DNA of 64,000 nucleotides. Origin: Symsagittifera roscoffensis (taxonomy: Eukaryota; Xenacoelomorpha; Acoela; Convolutidae). Of the stretch, positions 28,801 to 41,161 are shown piece by piece. The notes beneath the pieces were generated by a model. It did not search any database, was not told the DNA's origin, and saw only the letters and a list, made by a program, of their open reading frames with translations. The translations under genes and the position numbers were made by a program. The stretch's first letter is position 1. The number at the start of each line of letters is the position of its first letter. The stretch covers positions 15,106,864 through 15,170,863 of the forward strand of contig NC_087071.1 in NCBI RefSeq assembly GCF_963678635.1. Reading direction: 5' to 3'.

Positions 28801-29259
28801 AAGCTATCTGAAAACCCTTGACAACGCCCCACTTCGGGCACTTTATTCAGTTTACTGGTTTAAATTGCTAGGTTGATCGAAACGATCGAACTTGTAAAAC
28901 AGTATGGGTATACTATTTAATTAATATAAAGGTTTGATCCAACTAATCTGGTGTCAAAGTCACTGTCTTTTTTCGTTTTATGGTTTTTGTTCCTGTTTCT
29001 ATTCTTTTTTTGGTTTTTGTTTTGCTTTTTGTCTTTTTGCTCGTGTTTTTGTCCCCCTAGTTGCCCCCCTATACTCGGTTAGCTAAGCCTCGTTCGGAGA
29101 GCGCACCAGGAAATTTTCTCGAGTTTTCTTAAAAAGCTATCACGGTATAACCGGAAGGTTTGCACGTTCCTGTCGAACCGTACCGCCGGTACTCTAGAAT
29201 GGGCATTCAGCCCGAAGCTGTCTCAAGTGGGTTCGACTCCGTAGTCTTGATGTCGTAAA

Positions 29260-29274
29260 CACCCAGGAGCGCCA
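29260..29274 (-). other. Primer-binding site of element 1
   Basis: The sense motif TGGCGCTCCTGGGTG lies 11 nt from the end of the 5' LTR. The same 15 bases and the same 11-nt gap occur in element 2, and near-copies occur next to the family C LTRs. TGG would pair with the CCA end of a tRNA; I cannot name the tRNA. Confidence 0.7.
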
Positions 29275-29285
29275 TAAAAACACTA

Positions 29286-30187
29286 TGTAACATTCGTCTA
29301 CTACAGTCACACATGAGGCTTAAGAAAAATAGGCCCTATAACCACTGGCTCAAGGGTCAGGGACACTATCTCTTGTGTTTTCCCACCTCAAGAACGGTCG
29401 GAGCCAGTTCGGTTCGCTTGTGACATGAGACTACGACCCGTTACAGCTTAAAGGCTACTACTAAAATATCCCCCCACTCTAGAATTAAGAACGTCCCCAT
29501 ACTTAGGTCTCTAGATACCCAAAATACATGAACGCCGTTAAAAACCGGGTTGGAACAATCCGTTAAGTTACTTTTTATTAGACAGTGTGACTTTGATCCA
29601 TTTCAGATGGATCAACCTAAAACTCGCCTTACCTCAACATAACAATCAGAAATAACAACACTCTAGAAATTAAATTTGTACTCACATAGCAGCACGCTCA
29701 AGAATTGGGAAATGATCCAGTTGGTAACTAACTCAAGAAATAAATAACTAAAAGAAGTTTAATGTTTTATAGTTTGTACGACAAGGATAAGTCTATGCTC
29801 TAGAATTTGAGTTCTCATGGACCGTTGGGACACTCTAGTTGTCCGCCTTTCCGCTGAAGGTTCACTCTGGTCCAGCTTTAGAATAGAACTCCAGACACGA
29901 CTATCCAACTCGTGGGAATACGCTTGTTTCTGTTTCGAATAGGACAGCTCTACTCTTGTTCACTATGATGGAAATTGCGAATAGCAATTTCCCACTCGTT
30001 TTTATCTGACTACTTTCCCGCAATTGTTCTAAAATTGTTCTGATTTCTTTTTCTGATTTTCAGTTATCGCGAGAAAATCATGCATGACATGTTCCATTCG
30101 AAATTTTGAAAAATTAAATTTCACTTCAAAATCAAGTATTTTCTGCTCTTCTCAAGGTCAAACTTCCAAATATGACCGACTGGCACA
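29286..30187 (-). repeat. 5' LTR of element 1
   Basis: 902 bp, TGTGCCAG to TGTTACA in sense, almost identical to 6729-7627. It has TATAAAA at 29765-29771 as a promoter candidate and AATAAA at 29574-29579. Transcription would start between these and run toward lower coordinates. Confidence 0.92.
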
Positions 30188-31427
30188 ATCATTTTAACAT
30201 TGCTTTGTTCAGTAGATAAAAATCATCATCTCATTCGAAGAGGGATCAACTTTTTCACCAACTCCTAGCTTCTCATTATCTGAAAACGATTTAGGTATTA
30301 ATAAATTCAACTCAAGACATTCCGCGAAGCTCAAAGTTTGTATTGTATATAACAGTTCAAGTTCCAATCCCGAGACCCTTCCGGATTCTGGAATCCGGAG
30401 AAATAACACTCTCATTGCTTCTCGGAAGGCTGTTCACGTCATCCCAACACCCTTCCTGGTTCCCGTGAACTGCTCGGTAACGATTATAGCGGCACAATCG
30501 TTGCAACTCGGAGTGGTTTCTGACAATTTATAACCACAATTTCAACCTTCTACCGTTTCGTTGTTGTTGTCACTGAGACTACTGTTGTTCTCTACGATAT
30601 CTGTTGTTGTAATTCCGCCATTTCAGTGTGTGCGAAATAATGAAAGGTTACGTTTCGTTCACGTCCAAATCGAAATTTTTGAAAATTAGCATGTCAGTCA
30701 AAAGTAACACTTTCCAATTTTGTCTGATCGTTCAAATAACGGCACTAATTCATTAAAACCATCAAATTTCCCAGTTAGATGTTCCAATAAAAATTCGAAT
30801 GCGAAATTGCATTTTGACTATTTTGGTCGAATGTCATATGAGCTCACTGTTTTGCATATAATTAAGTTAATTAGAGCGTTCTGGTCGAAGCTGGAAACAG
30901 TAATTTTTTTTGTCGACCCGATGTTAGAAAGACCACCAAAGGAACTGGTTTTGGCAGAGACGGTGAAAAGCATGTAGAGCTGTGTTTAGACGCTAGCCAG
31001 TCGTTTTAGAACCTAGCTTTGTTTTCCGTCGATATGTAATTCCGGGCGAATGTTAGTTTTTAATTGTAAGGATATCAACACTTGTCATCTTTTATCATTA
31101 TCACCTCCATATCTGGAAAATTCCAAGGATTTTGACTGGAATACGCGATGAAGGGACTCCTGACTGTAACCTCGGTTCCTATGATACTTTCGACATTCTG
31201 ATTGCCATTAAATAAAAAGAAAAAATAAAAAGTTTTCTACGGTTTATTCTGTGCATGCATTAGTCTTTTCATTCTTATTGTTTTGAGTACAAAACCATGT
31301 GACCCTTTACTTTTTTTCACGTTATACCGTACTTTTCATTAATATATGAAACCCCAATGGTTTTTGACTGGTTGATATGACGAGGGTCTATTGAAGTTTC
31401 TTCGGTTACCATGATTTTTTTACCTAC
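30188..31427 (+). repeat. Repeat block T, left copy
   Basis: There is no supported gene. It is the inverse of 52840-53999 and, in part, of 59186-60060. It carries, in the opposite orientation, the loop sequence of the family C LTR (about 30840-31060) and sequence also found in the family C internal block (about 30375-30700), so it is itself a rearranged family C relic. It runs into the assembly gap. Confidence 0.7.
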
Positions 31428-31627
31428 NNNNNNNNNNNNNNNNNNNNNNNNNNNNNNNNNNNNNNNNNNNNNNNNNNNNNNNNNNNNNNNNNNNNNNNNN
31501 NNNNNNNNNNNNNNNNNNNNNNNNNNNNNNNNNNNNNNNNNNNNNNNNNNNNNNNNNNNNNNNNNNNNNNNNNNNNNNNNNNNNNNNNNNNNNNNNNNNN
31601 NNNNNNNNNNNNNNNNNNNNNNNNNNN
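31428..31627. other. Assembly gap (200 N)
   Basis: Exactly 200 N, a typical placeholder for a gap of unknown size. The 3' LTR of element 2 and the end of its 3' UTR should lie here. Confidence 0.98.
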
Positions 31628-31849
31628 AAATTCACAACCATGTAAAATTTTCACACTATCGCTAAACAGCAATCAAAATCTGCACAAACCTGCACCTTTG
31701 AATTTTCGCTTTTTAAGCTATTAATTTAAAATTTCTCTTGTCCTATTCAATCAGGAAATTGTTATGCAGCATTTTGATTTATATAATAGATATAACATAT
31801 GAATAACAATATCTCATTTGTTAAAATTTCTTTTTCGTGAACCTATATT

Positions 31850-34800
31850 TCATCCAAGGTCACCCTCGAGCCCCTTTCCTTCCCTCGCAAGACTCAAGAC
31901 TCTAGAAGTCCCCATTGAGCCACTTGCTCCTCCCGCGTTCTTCGCCTTCGAGGTACCTGACCCAGACGTATTTGACACCGTGATCTGCCTCAACAGTGAT
32001 TCTTCGTCATCGGAGCTAATCACGATCTCTTCCCAGGCTTTCAACTGTTCATAGGACCGCATCAATTCACTTTGCTCCTGCAATCTCTTCGCTTGATTGG
32101 GCATACTCTTCACCATCGACTCTCGGTTCAAACAGAAGGAATTGTGAAACTCAGGCTCACGTTCTTCGCCAAGTCTTCCTCTAGTGTCGACTCTCTCGCC
32201 TTGGTGTTGTTTCGGGACACTCTCTAACTCTTTTCCAGCCCGTCGTGATCGCATTTCGATGGGTCAGCAGAGGTCTCTTGAAAGCTTCCGGTCCTATCTC
32301 TGCCTGGAACTGTCGATATTCCTTTTGATATTTCCTCATATGATCCTTCGTTACCATGTATAACCAGGACGTCAACGTCGCTCGAAACCAAGGAAAGAAA
32401 CTTAAGCGGCTCCATAAGTGTCTGACTTCCATTGGTAGGGTGAATACCTTGCATGCAGTCTCAAACAACTCAAGTCTCCTGCTGTAATCTATCGCGTATA
32501 TCGACTACGCCGTTGGCGTCTTCGATTCCCGATACTTCGTTACATTTTCCACAATCCATAGTAGAGCCAACATCGTGCTCACCACCAAGATGGTCACCTT
32601 CTGCTGATGATCGGGCAGTCCTAAGGATCTGATTTCTTCCACATGCCAGATCAGGCAGAGATTCGCGTGATCCGGGTACCACACTGTGTGTGCCAAACAA
32701 TGGCATGGACATTTCCCATGCGTGAGGTCAATGCTCCTAAGGTTGCGCTCTCCCGAGGCTTCTAGGAGAGGTTCAAGTTCCATCATCTTCTCGTGTATCA
32801 CATCGTTCTTCCCCATGTTTGGAGCACCACCCAACGGTTTCCCGATCACGTTTTGTCTCTCGTGGTCACTTGTGTTTTCACTTTCCAAACTCAAGAGTTC
32901 TTCCTTCCAGATTTCGCTCAAGTCATCCCTCTGCTCTCTCGGCACTGTTCCTCGGATTTTTCTCAACAACCTGTGTGAGTGATGCGACATCCGAGCCATT
33001 CTCACGCACTTGGGCACCGAGAAGGTTTTGTCTATCAATACCCTTTGGCTGGATACCTCCACCATCGCCATGTGCAATGGGTAGTGGCTGCCGCATAAAT
33101 TGGCCATCACTGACCCCACTAGGGACTTCGCATTTAGAGGTAGACCATAGGCTTCACTCATAGGAAATCCCATTTCCGCCTCAAGTCCGACCTTCCAGCT
33201 TTTGATGTGTTTCTGGGTTACCTGCAACACCCCGGGCCATAACTCCACGCTCAACGTGGTTACCAAATGGTGTTCAGACTCTAGCCTCTCTAGTGACTGC
33301 AGACTGCACATCCTTGAGAAGAATCCCAGAGCTGTTGCTATATTCACAGTGGTACTCGCGTAACACTCAGCCACTATCTGTACTTCACTTCTTCTCCCTC
33401 TATGTGATATCTTCAAACCAAATGACTAGATCTTCGTTTTGGAAGGATTGTACCCTAACGCATGACCTTCCATCACAGGTGTGCTCGCCATTTCCACACG
33501 TCGAATTAAGACAACTACCCGGCTCCATCTTCTTCGCCGACCCTAGTTTGTTCGTCGCTCCGCCTGACTCTTTCACGTGAGGCAAGATCAACTTGTGCAC
33601 TATACTCAACGTCGCTAGATCCTCGTCCTCCGTTGGTGCTAACCTCACTCGCTCTGTGACTTCCTCGATCAGGCTCGCGTGGGGATGTGGGCACCAGGAG
33701 GGCCTCATTTCCACAACACTCCCAGATTCGTGACTAACATGCAGTTCCCGTTACCCATCTTCAGCTCGACTCTTTTACTTGAGCGCGGTATGCTTATCAC
33801 TTCTGGTGTTTTCTCGAGAATCAAGCCCAAGCTCGGTCTCTCTCTCTCTACTGTGGCTTTTTCCACTATCTTCTCTGTCCAAAACTTCAGTAGCTCCGCT
33901 ACCTCATAGTTCCTGTGAGCGCCTCCGGCTTGCGAGTCCAAGAAGGGATTGTACGCCATCCCCATTACTCCAGACACGTACTGATATTCTCCCTTCTTAT
34001 TAGGTTTCGAGTACTCTCCTGACGATGCCAAGTTACGGTGTACGTCGTGTCCCTCCTCAAACTTCTTGTTATAGAATCTCCGTATCTTGTCTAACTTTCT
34101 GTGACTTTCTAGAGACTGCCTGGAACCATCCTCCTTTTCTATCCCAGCACTCTGGTATACATTCAAGATGACTGCTGAGACTCTCCTTTCCACATTCTTA
34201 CTACCGATTGCTCTTTGTTGACATGCTAGGATGGTACTGTCGGTCATCACTGACATTATCCACCTCAGGAAACAAGTAGCATCTTTCCTCCTTGCCAGGC
34301 TCAAGCCTGAATTATCTCTAGCAATGTGTTGCATCAATGTCTGATATACTTCTAGACTTTTGTCACCTAATTTCAACTTGTCATGCGAGGTCAGCGTTTC
34401 TAATTCTATTCCCACCAGGCTCCAGGTGAACATCAGTTGTCCCGCTGTTCTAACGAAGGGATTCGCCATCAACGGCGACGCCGATGAAGATATCCTCATC
34501 GCTTCCTCAAAATGATCCCTTAACAAGTTCTGCCAAGTTCTCTTCAGTTGGCTCCCCAATTCTAATTTGTTAATAACAGCCTTCTGCTGGGTAGCCCAAT
34601 TGCGTCGCTTGCGTGACACTCCACTGTCGAGTTTCTTTAGGCACTATTCCAGTTCCTTCAATGTCTCCAGGGCCACCCACCATGGCCGGGATGTGTTCCT
34701 CGTTTAATTCTTCTCAAGAGGATCAGTAGTTTTTGTTTCCCAGTGGTCTGGTGTTCATTTGAGACCCACTCCTTGCCAACATCCACTTCCCAGGTCTGGC

Positions 34801-37800
34801 CGCTCGTCGAACCTCTTTTCATACTCGTCCTCTGGGGCCTGAAGTCTTCCTCAGTTGTCAAGTTGGTGGAAACCTCAATCTCTCTTTCAGCCTCGAGCAG
34901 TTTCCTAGGCTCGGAGTTGCTCTTGTAGGCTGATGTCTTTCATCTCGCTAGAACCATGGGAGCCGTCTCCCTCAGGCTTTTCTCAGAGACCGCGTCCGCC
35001 GAAGGACTACCCAATCCCTCGACCTCTCTCTTTCTCTTGCGAGACTTCACGTCTTTACTTGGGGGCGTTGTCTTTATCGTCACTGATTCAACCTCTTTGT
35101 CTCCATCCAACTCTTCCAACTCTTGCCTCCCCCTGCTCGAGCCTTAAGGATATTAGTACTTTTAATTATATTACTAGTCTCAACCTTATCCCCCCTTACA
35201 CCTTCAATAATTTTATTGACAGTTTTTGTTTCAGAGTAGAGGTGTCTTTACATTCGTTTTCTTTGGTCTTCAGTGGTGCCTTTCTCAACTCGACCATCTT
35301 GCTTAGCAGCTCTTTTCTCGCTTTCTCATCCAGCCCGGTGGCCATCAGGACAGGTTCCCCGAACTTCACCACCGTGTCCCACAGTTCTTCTTTGAAGTTG
35401 TCCAGTGTTATCTCTCTTTCCATCTCTTGGTTAAATTCCCTCAAGAATTCTCCCCAAGCCTTCTCATTTAGAGTCTCTAGGAACATCGTCTTGTTTCCTT
35501 CGAAGGTGTTCTTTTCGCTTTCCTCCGCACTCAAGAGTATAATTTCCATATTGGAAGTCTCGCTCGTCAGAGGTAACTCTAGATTCTTGCGGGGAGATGA
35601 GTTCAGAGGTGGCGTGGCAGTGTCTGCCCAGTCCTTTCCGCTCAGATTTTTCAACAGTTCTTGGGCGCTGAAATCCTCCTCTGCTGGTTTTGGTTCTGGC
35701 GTGTTTTCCGCTTCCATCTCCTCTCCTGCCTCACTGAGAGTCTCATCCAATCTTTCTTCTTCTGACTCGGCTCTCCTTCTCTGAAGTATCCTCTTGAACC
35801 AATCTTCTACGGGGCCGCTTCTTCTGTCTCCAGGGGTGCCCACTGACAGGGATGATGGTGTCGCTGGATCCGTTTTCTTGTACTCCATCAGAGCCACAAA
35901 CAACGGGCCTGCTGCATCCAGCTCCTTCCCTTCCTGTCTCATCTCCACCTGTTCCAGACCGTATGGTGCCCGATATTTTCTTGTGGCAAACTTCATTTCG
36001 TCTTTTAGCGCAACGTGAACTTCTTCTACAATCATCCTGCTATCGTACCACACCATATTCTCCAAACCCGCCCGATCAAGCGTTCTCAAGAGTTCTAGCA
36101 CCTCGAACTTCGGGGGCATCGAGCCTCTCATCTTCTTCGCTTGAGTCGTCCATGAGTTTATTTTTATCTCACTAGTGTGAAAATAAACCGCTGCAGTATA
36201 GCCAATGAATAGGGGATCCCAGCCATCAGTGAAATCCCTTTGCTGACCTTCCGCCGCTGCTGTCGCGAACAGGGATGGGACCACCAGGGGACTGTTCATT
36301 CCCAGGGTCATTCTCCTGACCGTTGGGAACTCGGGAATGGTTATTGGCAAGACTTCCTTCTCCAGTATTGCCTCTAGCTCACTTTTCACCAACTCGAAGC
36401 TTTTCTTCCACGCGGGAATCCTCAAGATCTCTTGTCTACTCGCCGTCAGGGGATTCAAGTTCCAGAACTTGGGATAAGTTTCGATGGGGCCTTCGCGTTT
36501 ACCTCCCATCCTACACTGCAGTTGTCCTCGGAAATTATACACCATCAACTCTGGATCCTTCATTTTTTTCCGAAGAGTACCGTGTTGCTCATTTGTGCCC
36601 TCAGCATCTCTTGCCGACACCAGTTGAGCGCCGTCCCGTCCAGTACACTTATGAGGCTCAAGTGTGTCACGTAGTTGCGATAAGCCGCCACTAGAGGATC
36701 TGGAAACGACGTATGTCACGGCCGGTCCATAAATGCAGGTTACGATCTCCTCCAGCCCCCCGTATTATCCCCATTGGGTCCGCTCTCATCGCCAGGCACA
36801 GGTCTGTCAACAGAGGCATGCCACCATTCACTTTCCTCCATTAATCTTTCGTCTTCGGATTCTTTTCCTCATCAGTCATGTGTCGATTCTGCATCAGGAG
36901 GTACTCTACTAGCAGCGTCTTTAGCCCTGCAGCACACTTATATGAGTAGGTGTCAATGCTCGAGTGGGTTTTCCCCATCGACAAGGGCTCCCCATATTTC
37001 GTCAATCGATGAAACGACACCAGTTCACCATGGGTCAGGAGCACCAGTGCCAGATCAATCCGAACAAGTACCATCAATCCGAAGTGTTTCCACACCCCGA
37101 CTGAACATGTACGCTGGACCCATATTGAATAGGTACCTCGGGTAAACTAGGTACAGTGCCAACAACAGGCTGATGGGCATGTTCAGTATTTCTTGCACGA
37201 AGGCTCCAAAAATGGTCTCCTTCGCACCAAACACTCCAGCCATGAACTCCTTCCCCCAACAAGGACTCGAGAACTTGAGAATCTCGTGATCCCTTCTCGT
37301 CTTCAGCTCGCCCTTCGCGTGCTCCCTCCAGAATCCTCCGATTGTTACCTCATTTGCAGCTGTGACGAACCTGGTCACTGTCATCTCCCTATTCTCGGCC
37401 ACTTCCAACTGCTCCTCAACAAAACTCCAGATTTGCTTCACAAGAGGTGGGGCATTCTCCTTTGTCTTCTCCGTGGCCTTTTCCAGCCTTGGTGTCAGGA
37501 ACGGCCACCTGCCTTTTTCTTGCGTCAATCGATACACCATCGACTCCAGTTGCTTCTCTGTTGCAGCCACATTCTTTCTTTCATTACTCGGTCCTCTGGA
37601 CTTACTGGTGGAGCTCGTGATAGTCAAGTCCATGCTTCGAAACCACAAGCTGGCCGTCAATTGATTTATTATCGGATGGTCGTCGTCCCCTACAGCTGGA
37701 CTGAACTTGAGTTGTCTGGCGAAGTTCGATATTTCTAGCAGGAGGACCTCGTCCAACGCAATGAGGATATCTGCTAACTCGTAACAACCCCTCAATGCGT

Positions 37801-40761
37801 GGGACACATCCGCCCACGCCGCCGCCAGTTCTGACTTGCGAAGCCTCAAGTTCGTCGGTTCCAACTCTCGATTGGGAGCTGCCACCAGGATCCGCCACGC
37901 ATTCCCCTCGGCTATTAAGATCAAAACCGCATACACAAACTGCAGAGCGGGAGGCATGCTCGCGTACCCGGGGGACGATGTGAACACCACTCTTGTCTTT
38001 GATGCAAATCGCGAGGTGACGTTCTCTTGTACCTCGTTCATCGCTGCGAATAACGTCTGGTTAGCTTCACAGATTCTCTTCGGTGCCGGTTCATCGACCT
38101 TGAGTTGCTCAATAAACCCAGTCGCATGCAGGTGGTCATTCATTCCCGCAAACAGTAGTAGCTCAGGCTCGCAGGGCATCTCCGATTTTATTGCTACCAC
38201 CAGGGTTAACATTTGATTCAGCTCAGCTCCTGGCAGTGAGTATATCAAAGTCTCCGGCCAGAACAACTTGGGAGACGTTCCCTCGAAGTCCGATCCCGCT
38301 ACGATGATCACCCTCGCAGCAGCTGGATCTGCTCTGTCGTAAACTGCCAAAGTCTTCCCCAATTGGGTTTTCCCGCAGGGTTTCCCGTATCTAGGATCGT
38401 CCGCCAACCTCGTGCCTTCATGAGCGGCATCGGGCAGTTCCATTTCTCTTGGGTCCAACAGTTTGTCTACCACCCTCAACTGCGCTGTAGTTGCCAACCT
38501 GATTCTGGCAATGCTCGTTCGATGCTTGGGGGGCTCCACATTGAGTCCCGGACTCCCCAGCAACTTGAGAGGCCTGTAATTGATAGGTCCCATGACTGAT
38601 TTTGTGGGGATCCCAGTCAGATCCGCCGTCTCCGTTATTCTCGCGCTTGAGAAATGCGTCTCGTGAGCCTTCAGCCAGTCCACCCACTGGTGTCTACTTA
38701 AGTCCTCATGTGACACTCGCTCGAGGCCCAGAGCTTCCGCCAACTCTTGTCTGCATTCCAGGTCTTCCAAGTCCAGCTCCTTTACCTTCTCCAGATATCT
38801 CAACCGACTGTTCTCCGCCGGTCTCTCCACCCTATTGCTTTCCACCACTACCACCGAGGACACTACCGAACTCTGCGGTGTTGATGACGTTGCCTCCTCG
38901 GCCTCCATCGGTGCGGCACCTGGTAATCTGGTCCGGCTACTTCTCGAGCTGTCTCTAGAATCGGCCGTCGCCCCCAGGCGACTGGATAAATTTCTTGAGG
39001 TGAGGAAAGGTGGATTTGGAGCTTATGTGCCTATGGAAGACATCATTCAACCATTCCACTCCCCTCGGCCTATCAAAGTGGATCCCGTCTGAGGATGCAT
39101 CGTCGGGGAAAACAGCTCGCTCCATTTGCTCGGCTTCGTCCAGCAATCCAACCGGAAGGACACTCCTCTGATGTATTTGCCTGATTATCTCGTTCAGGTT
39201 TCGTGCCTTCGTGTTCATTTCCATCGCGTGTTGATCAGCCTTCATGTTGTAGGGAACGGTACACACCGTGAGTATGGCAGTATCCATTTGTGCAATTCCT
39301 CGAGGATGCAGCTCATCTTGTCATGTAGCCTCATCACCTTCCTTGACTCCCCCCTGGACACGTCATTAGTCCCGATCATTAGAGTCACCGTGAACACTCT
39401 TGCCATCCCTAGCATCTCAAGTGATGCCAATATCTGTGGCGTCGCAGCTCCAGCGAAACTCAAGATCCCCGTTTGCCAATGTGATTGAATTCGGGTCAGC
39501 ACCCGCAGCAGGTTGTCCCCTATGATCAGATGGACCGCACCCTCTGGTACACGGGGCTACGTGAGCTATTCCACCCAAGCCGCGTCATGGAAACAATCCC
39601 CCCTGGCTCTATGTGCCGTGCTCCAATCCAGGTGATTGTGCCTGTGGTACCTGCCTTCCGTATTCTTCTTGTAGCTTGAGATTACCACACTCCTGATCGG
39701 TTGCTCCCTCCACGTCGGGGGTAGCTCCACTCTTGCTGGACTCTCACGATTTCTTAGTTGTAGTCTCTCGTTCAATTCTTTCAGACGTGACGAGCTGCCG
39801 CTCACCTGACTGCTGCTCGGGGTTGAACTCGGGGTATACCCAGGCAGTGCTACATCCATCAATGGGCGTATCGGTTGTGCCTCTAGACCACGCAGGTAGG
39901 ACGTTGACTCAGTCGGTATCCATACCTCCAGCCCCTCGTTTATGTGTTCTTGAGCCGCGCGATCTAGGTTGAACCGTCCCTTCGACCTGAGAGCCTCATC
40001 CACCTCCATACATGACTCCGGCCTCGAACCTGCAGCCTTCAGCTCCTTGGGCCTGGCTCCCTTTCGCATGTCGAGCTCTCGTTGCCGCCGCTGGATTTCC
40101 TCGAGGTCCGACTTTAGCTGTTCGCAATTCGCCGCTTTCTCTCGCACCCTTTGTTCCTGCTGATGCTCGGCCTTCAGCATCTCAAGTTCACGCCGCGCTT
40201 GGTCCCATTCAATGATCGCCTGATCTTTCTCCAGAATCGCTTGGTTCCTCTCGAGCTTCGCCTGATCCCTGTCAAGAATCGCTTTGTTCTTCTCCCTTAG
40301 CGCCTTCTCAAGCTCCCTCTTCAAGTTACTGAGGTCAGGATACGCCTCCTCCGTTTGCTGAGCTCGCGTTATGGAAGGTGGCTTGCTCGTGGATTGGCCC
40401 GCCGACTTTACCGAGGGTCTGGTTGGTAGTGGGAACTCCCCGCGCCATACTCGGTATTGTTGCTCAAACCGGGGTTTCTCGCCAAATCGAATCCTCTCAC
40501 CCCTCCGTCTACATTCCAGGACAGCCACCTGGTTTGCTCTTGGTTGGATATTCCATCGATGGTGTAGCCGACCATTAGAACCGCTTCTGTTGCAGACTCC
40601 CGGCATTCGCCCTGTTCTTCCAATTGGAGGATGGCGTTCAGCATCACCGCCATTCTCTCATCCACTTGGGTGTAACCCAGATTTCTCTGGCGTCTGTATA
40701 GCTCATCAAGCGTGGGCCTCTTCAGAGCCGCGGGCATGGACTTCCAAAATCGATCTGCCAT
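31850..40761 (-). pseudogene. Element 2 ORF2 pseudogene
   Basis: A full-length but broken counterpart of element 1 ORF2. The ATG at 40761 opens the same N-terminus (MADRFW). Readable pieces run in order from 40761 to 40408, 40606-39566, 39502-39242, 39287-38955, 38908-37055, 37095-36841, 36719-35196, 34619-33705, 33714-33400, 33416-32505, 32468-32181 and 32254-31850. The coiled coil, the GTND and the second SGNH-like domain (GMND, DDDHP) are all recognisable. In the first SGNH domain the GDS serine codon is AAC, giving GDN (39512-39514). The region that is duplicated in element 1 is present once, which shows that ORF2 was originally a single gene. Confidence 0.88.
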
Positions 40762-41161
40762 TTTTTCTGGATGATCTTGAGCACGTACCAACTTGAGAAT
40801 TACCTTACCACTTGAGAATCACCGTACCACTTGAGAATTAGCGTACCACTTGAGTGCTTGAGAATTAACTTCTTCCAGTGCTCTTTGACTGTGGGTTCGT
40901 TCAAGACCTTCTTTTTCTTTCAGTTGAGTATAGTTGGGTAGTCAATTTGACTTTACCAATTCAATCTGAAAATAACACTTGATCTTTAGATTAACATGCT
41001 ATGTTCCTAACCTAAAACCCCCTGCCATTATAGTTAAAACCTGATCGTTTTCTTTTTACAAAAAAAAAAATCAATTGGAAGTTCTCTAAGAGAATGCAGA
41101 TTCATTTTATGTTTTAGCACCATCAATCATTTATATTACTAATTGTCATTTTAAGATGTCA
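40762..41161 (-). other. Element 2 intergenic stretch between gag-pol and ORF2
   Basis: There is no gene here. It contains four or five CTTGAG motifs at a 19-bp period (40792-40862) and the splice-acceptor-like TTATTTTCAG (40966-40976), both matching element 1. On the gag-pol side it joins directly to a point about 140 codons before the Pol end of element 1 plus the acidic linker, i.e. a deletion junction near 41150-41175. Confidence 0.65.

Larger units (their letters stand above)
26736..29259 (-). other. Long 5' leader of element 1
   Basis: About 2.5 kb between the PBS and gag has no supported gene. It holds a 14-bp minisatellite (27041-27776), three copies of a 69-70 bp repeat (28602-28800) and otherwise pyrimidine-rich spacer. 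The leader of element 2 has the same plan, so it is an element feature and not an insertion. Confidence 0.75.
6729..30187 (-). mobile_element. Element 1: giant Ty3/gypsy LTR retrotransposon (about 23.5 kb)
   Basis: This is a complete minus-strand element. LTRs at 6729-7627 and 29286-30187 start TG and end CA on either strand and look identical apart from a short indel (7088-7100 against 29648-29663), so it inserted recently. In sense order it has the 5' LTR, a PBS 11 nt inside, a 2.5 kb leader with tandem repeats, gag-pol (26735-17928), a 522-bp intergenic stretch with a splice-acceptor-like site, giant ORF2 (17405-8058, internally disrupted), a 3' UTR, a polypurine tract and the 3' LTR. It sits at the edge of a family C LTR. 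The flanks share only ATC next to the LTR ends, so no clean 5-bp target duplication is visible. A length of 23 kb is several times that of usual animal gypsy elements (about 5-10 kb). Giant LTR elements are known in planarians (Burro) and plants (Ogre). Confidence 0.92.

Noticed and set aside
29200-29275. tRNA gene next to the 5' LTR (a GGTTCGACTCC stretch resembles a T arm)
   Set aside because: The stem does not pair and no anticodon arm or D arm could be fitted. The stretch is conserved in element 2 at 51900, so it is element leader.
31411-31672. ORFs across the N run
   Set aside because: They consist of undetermined bases.
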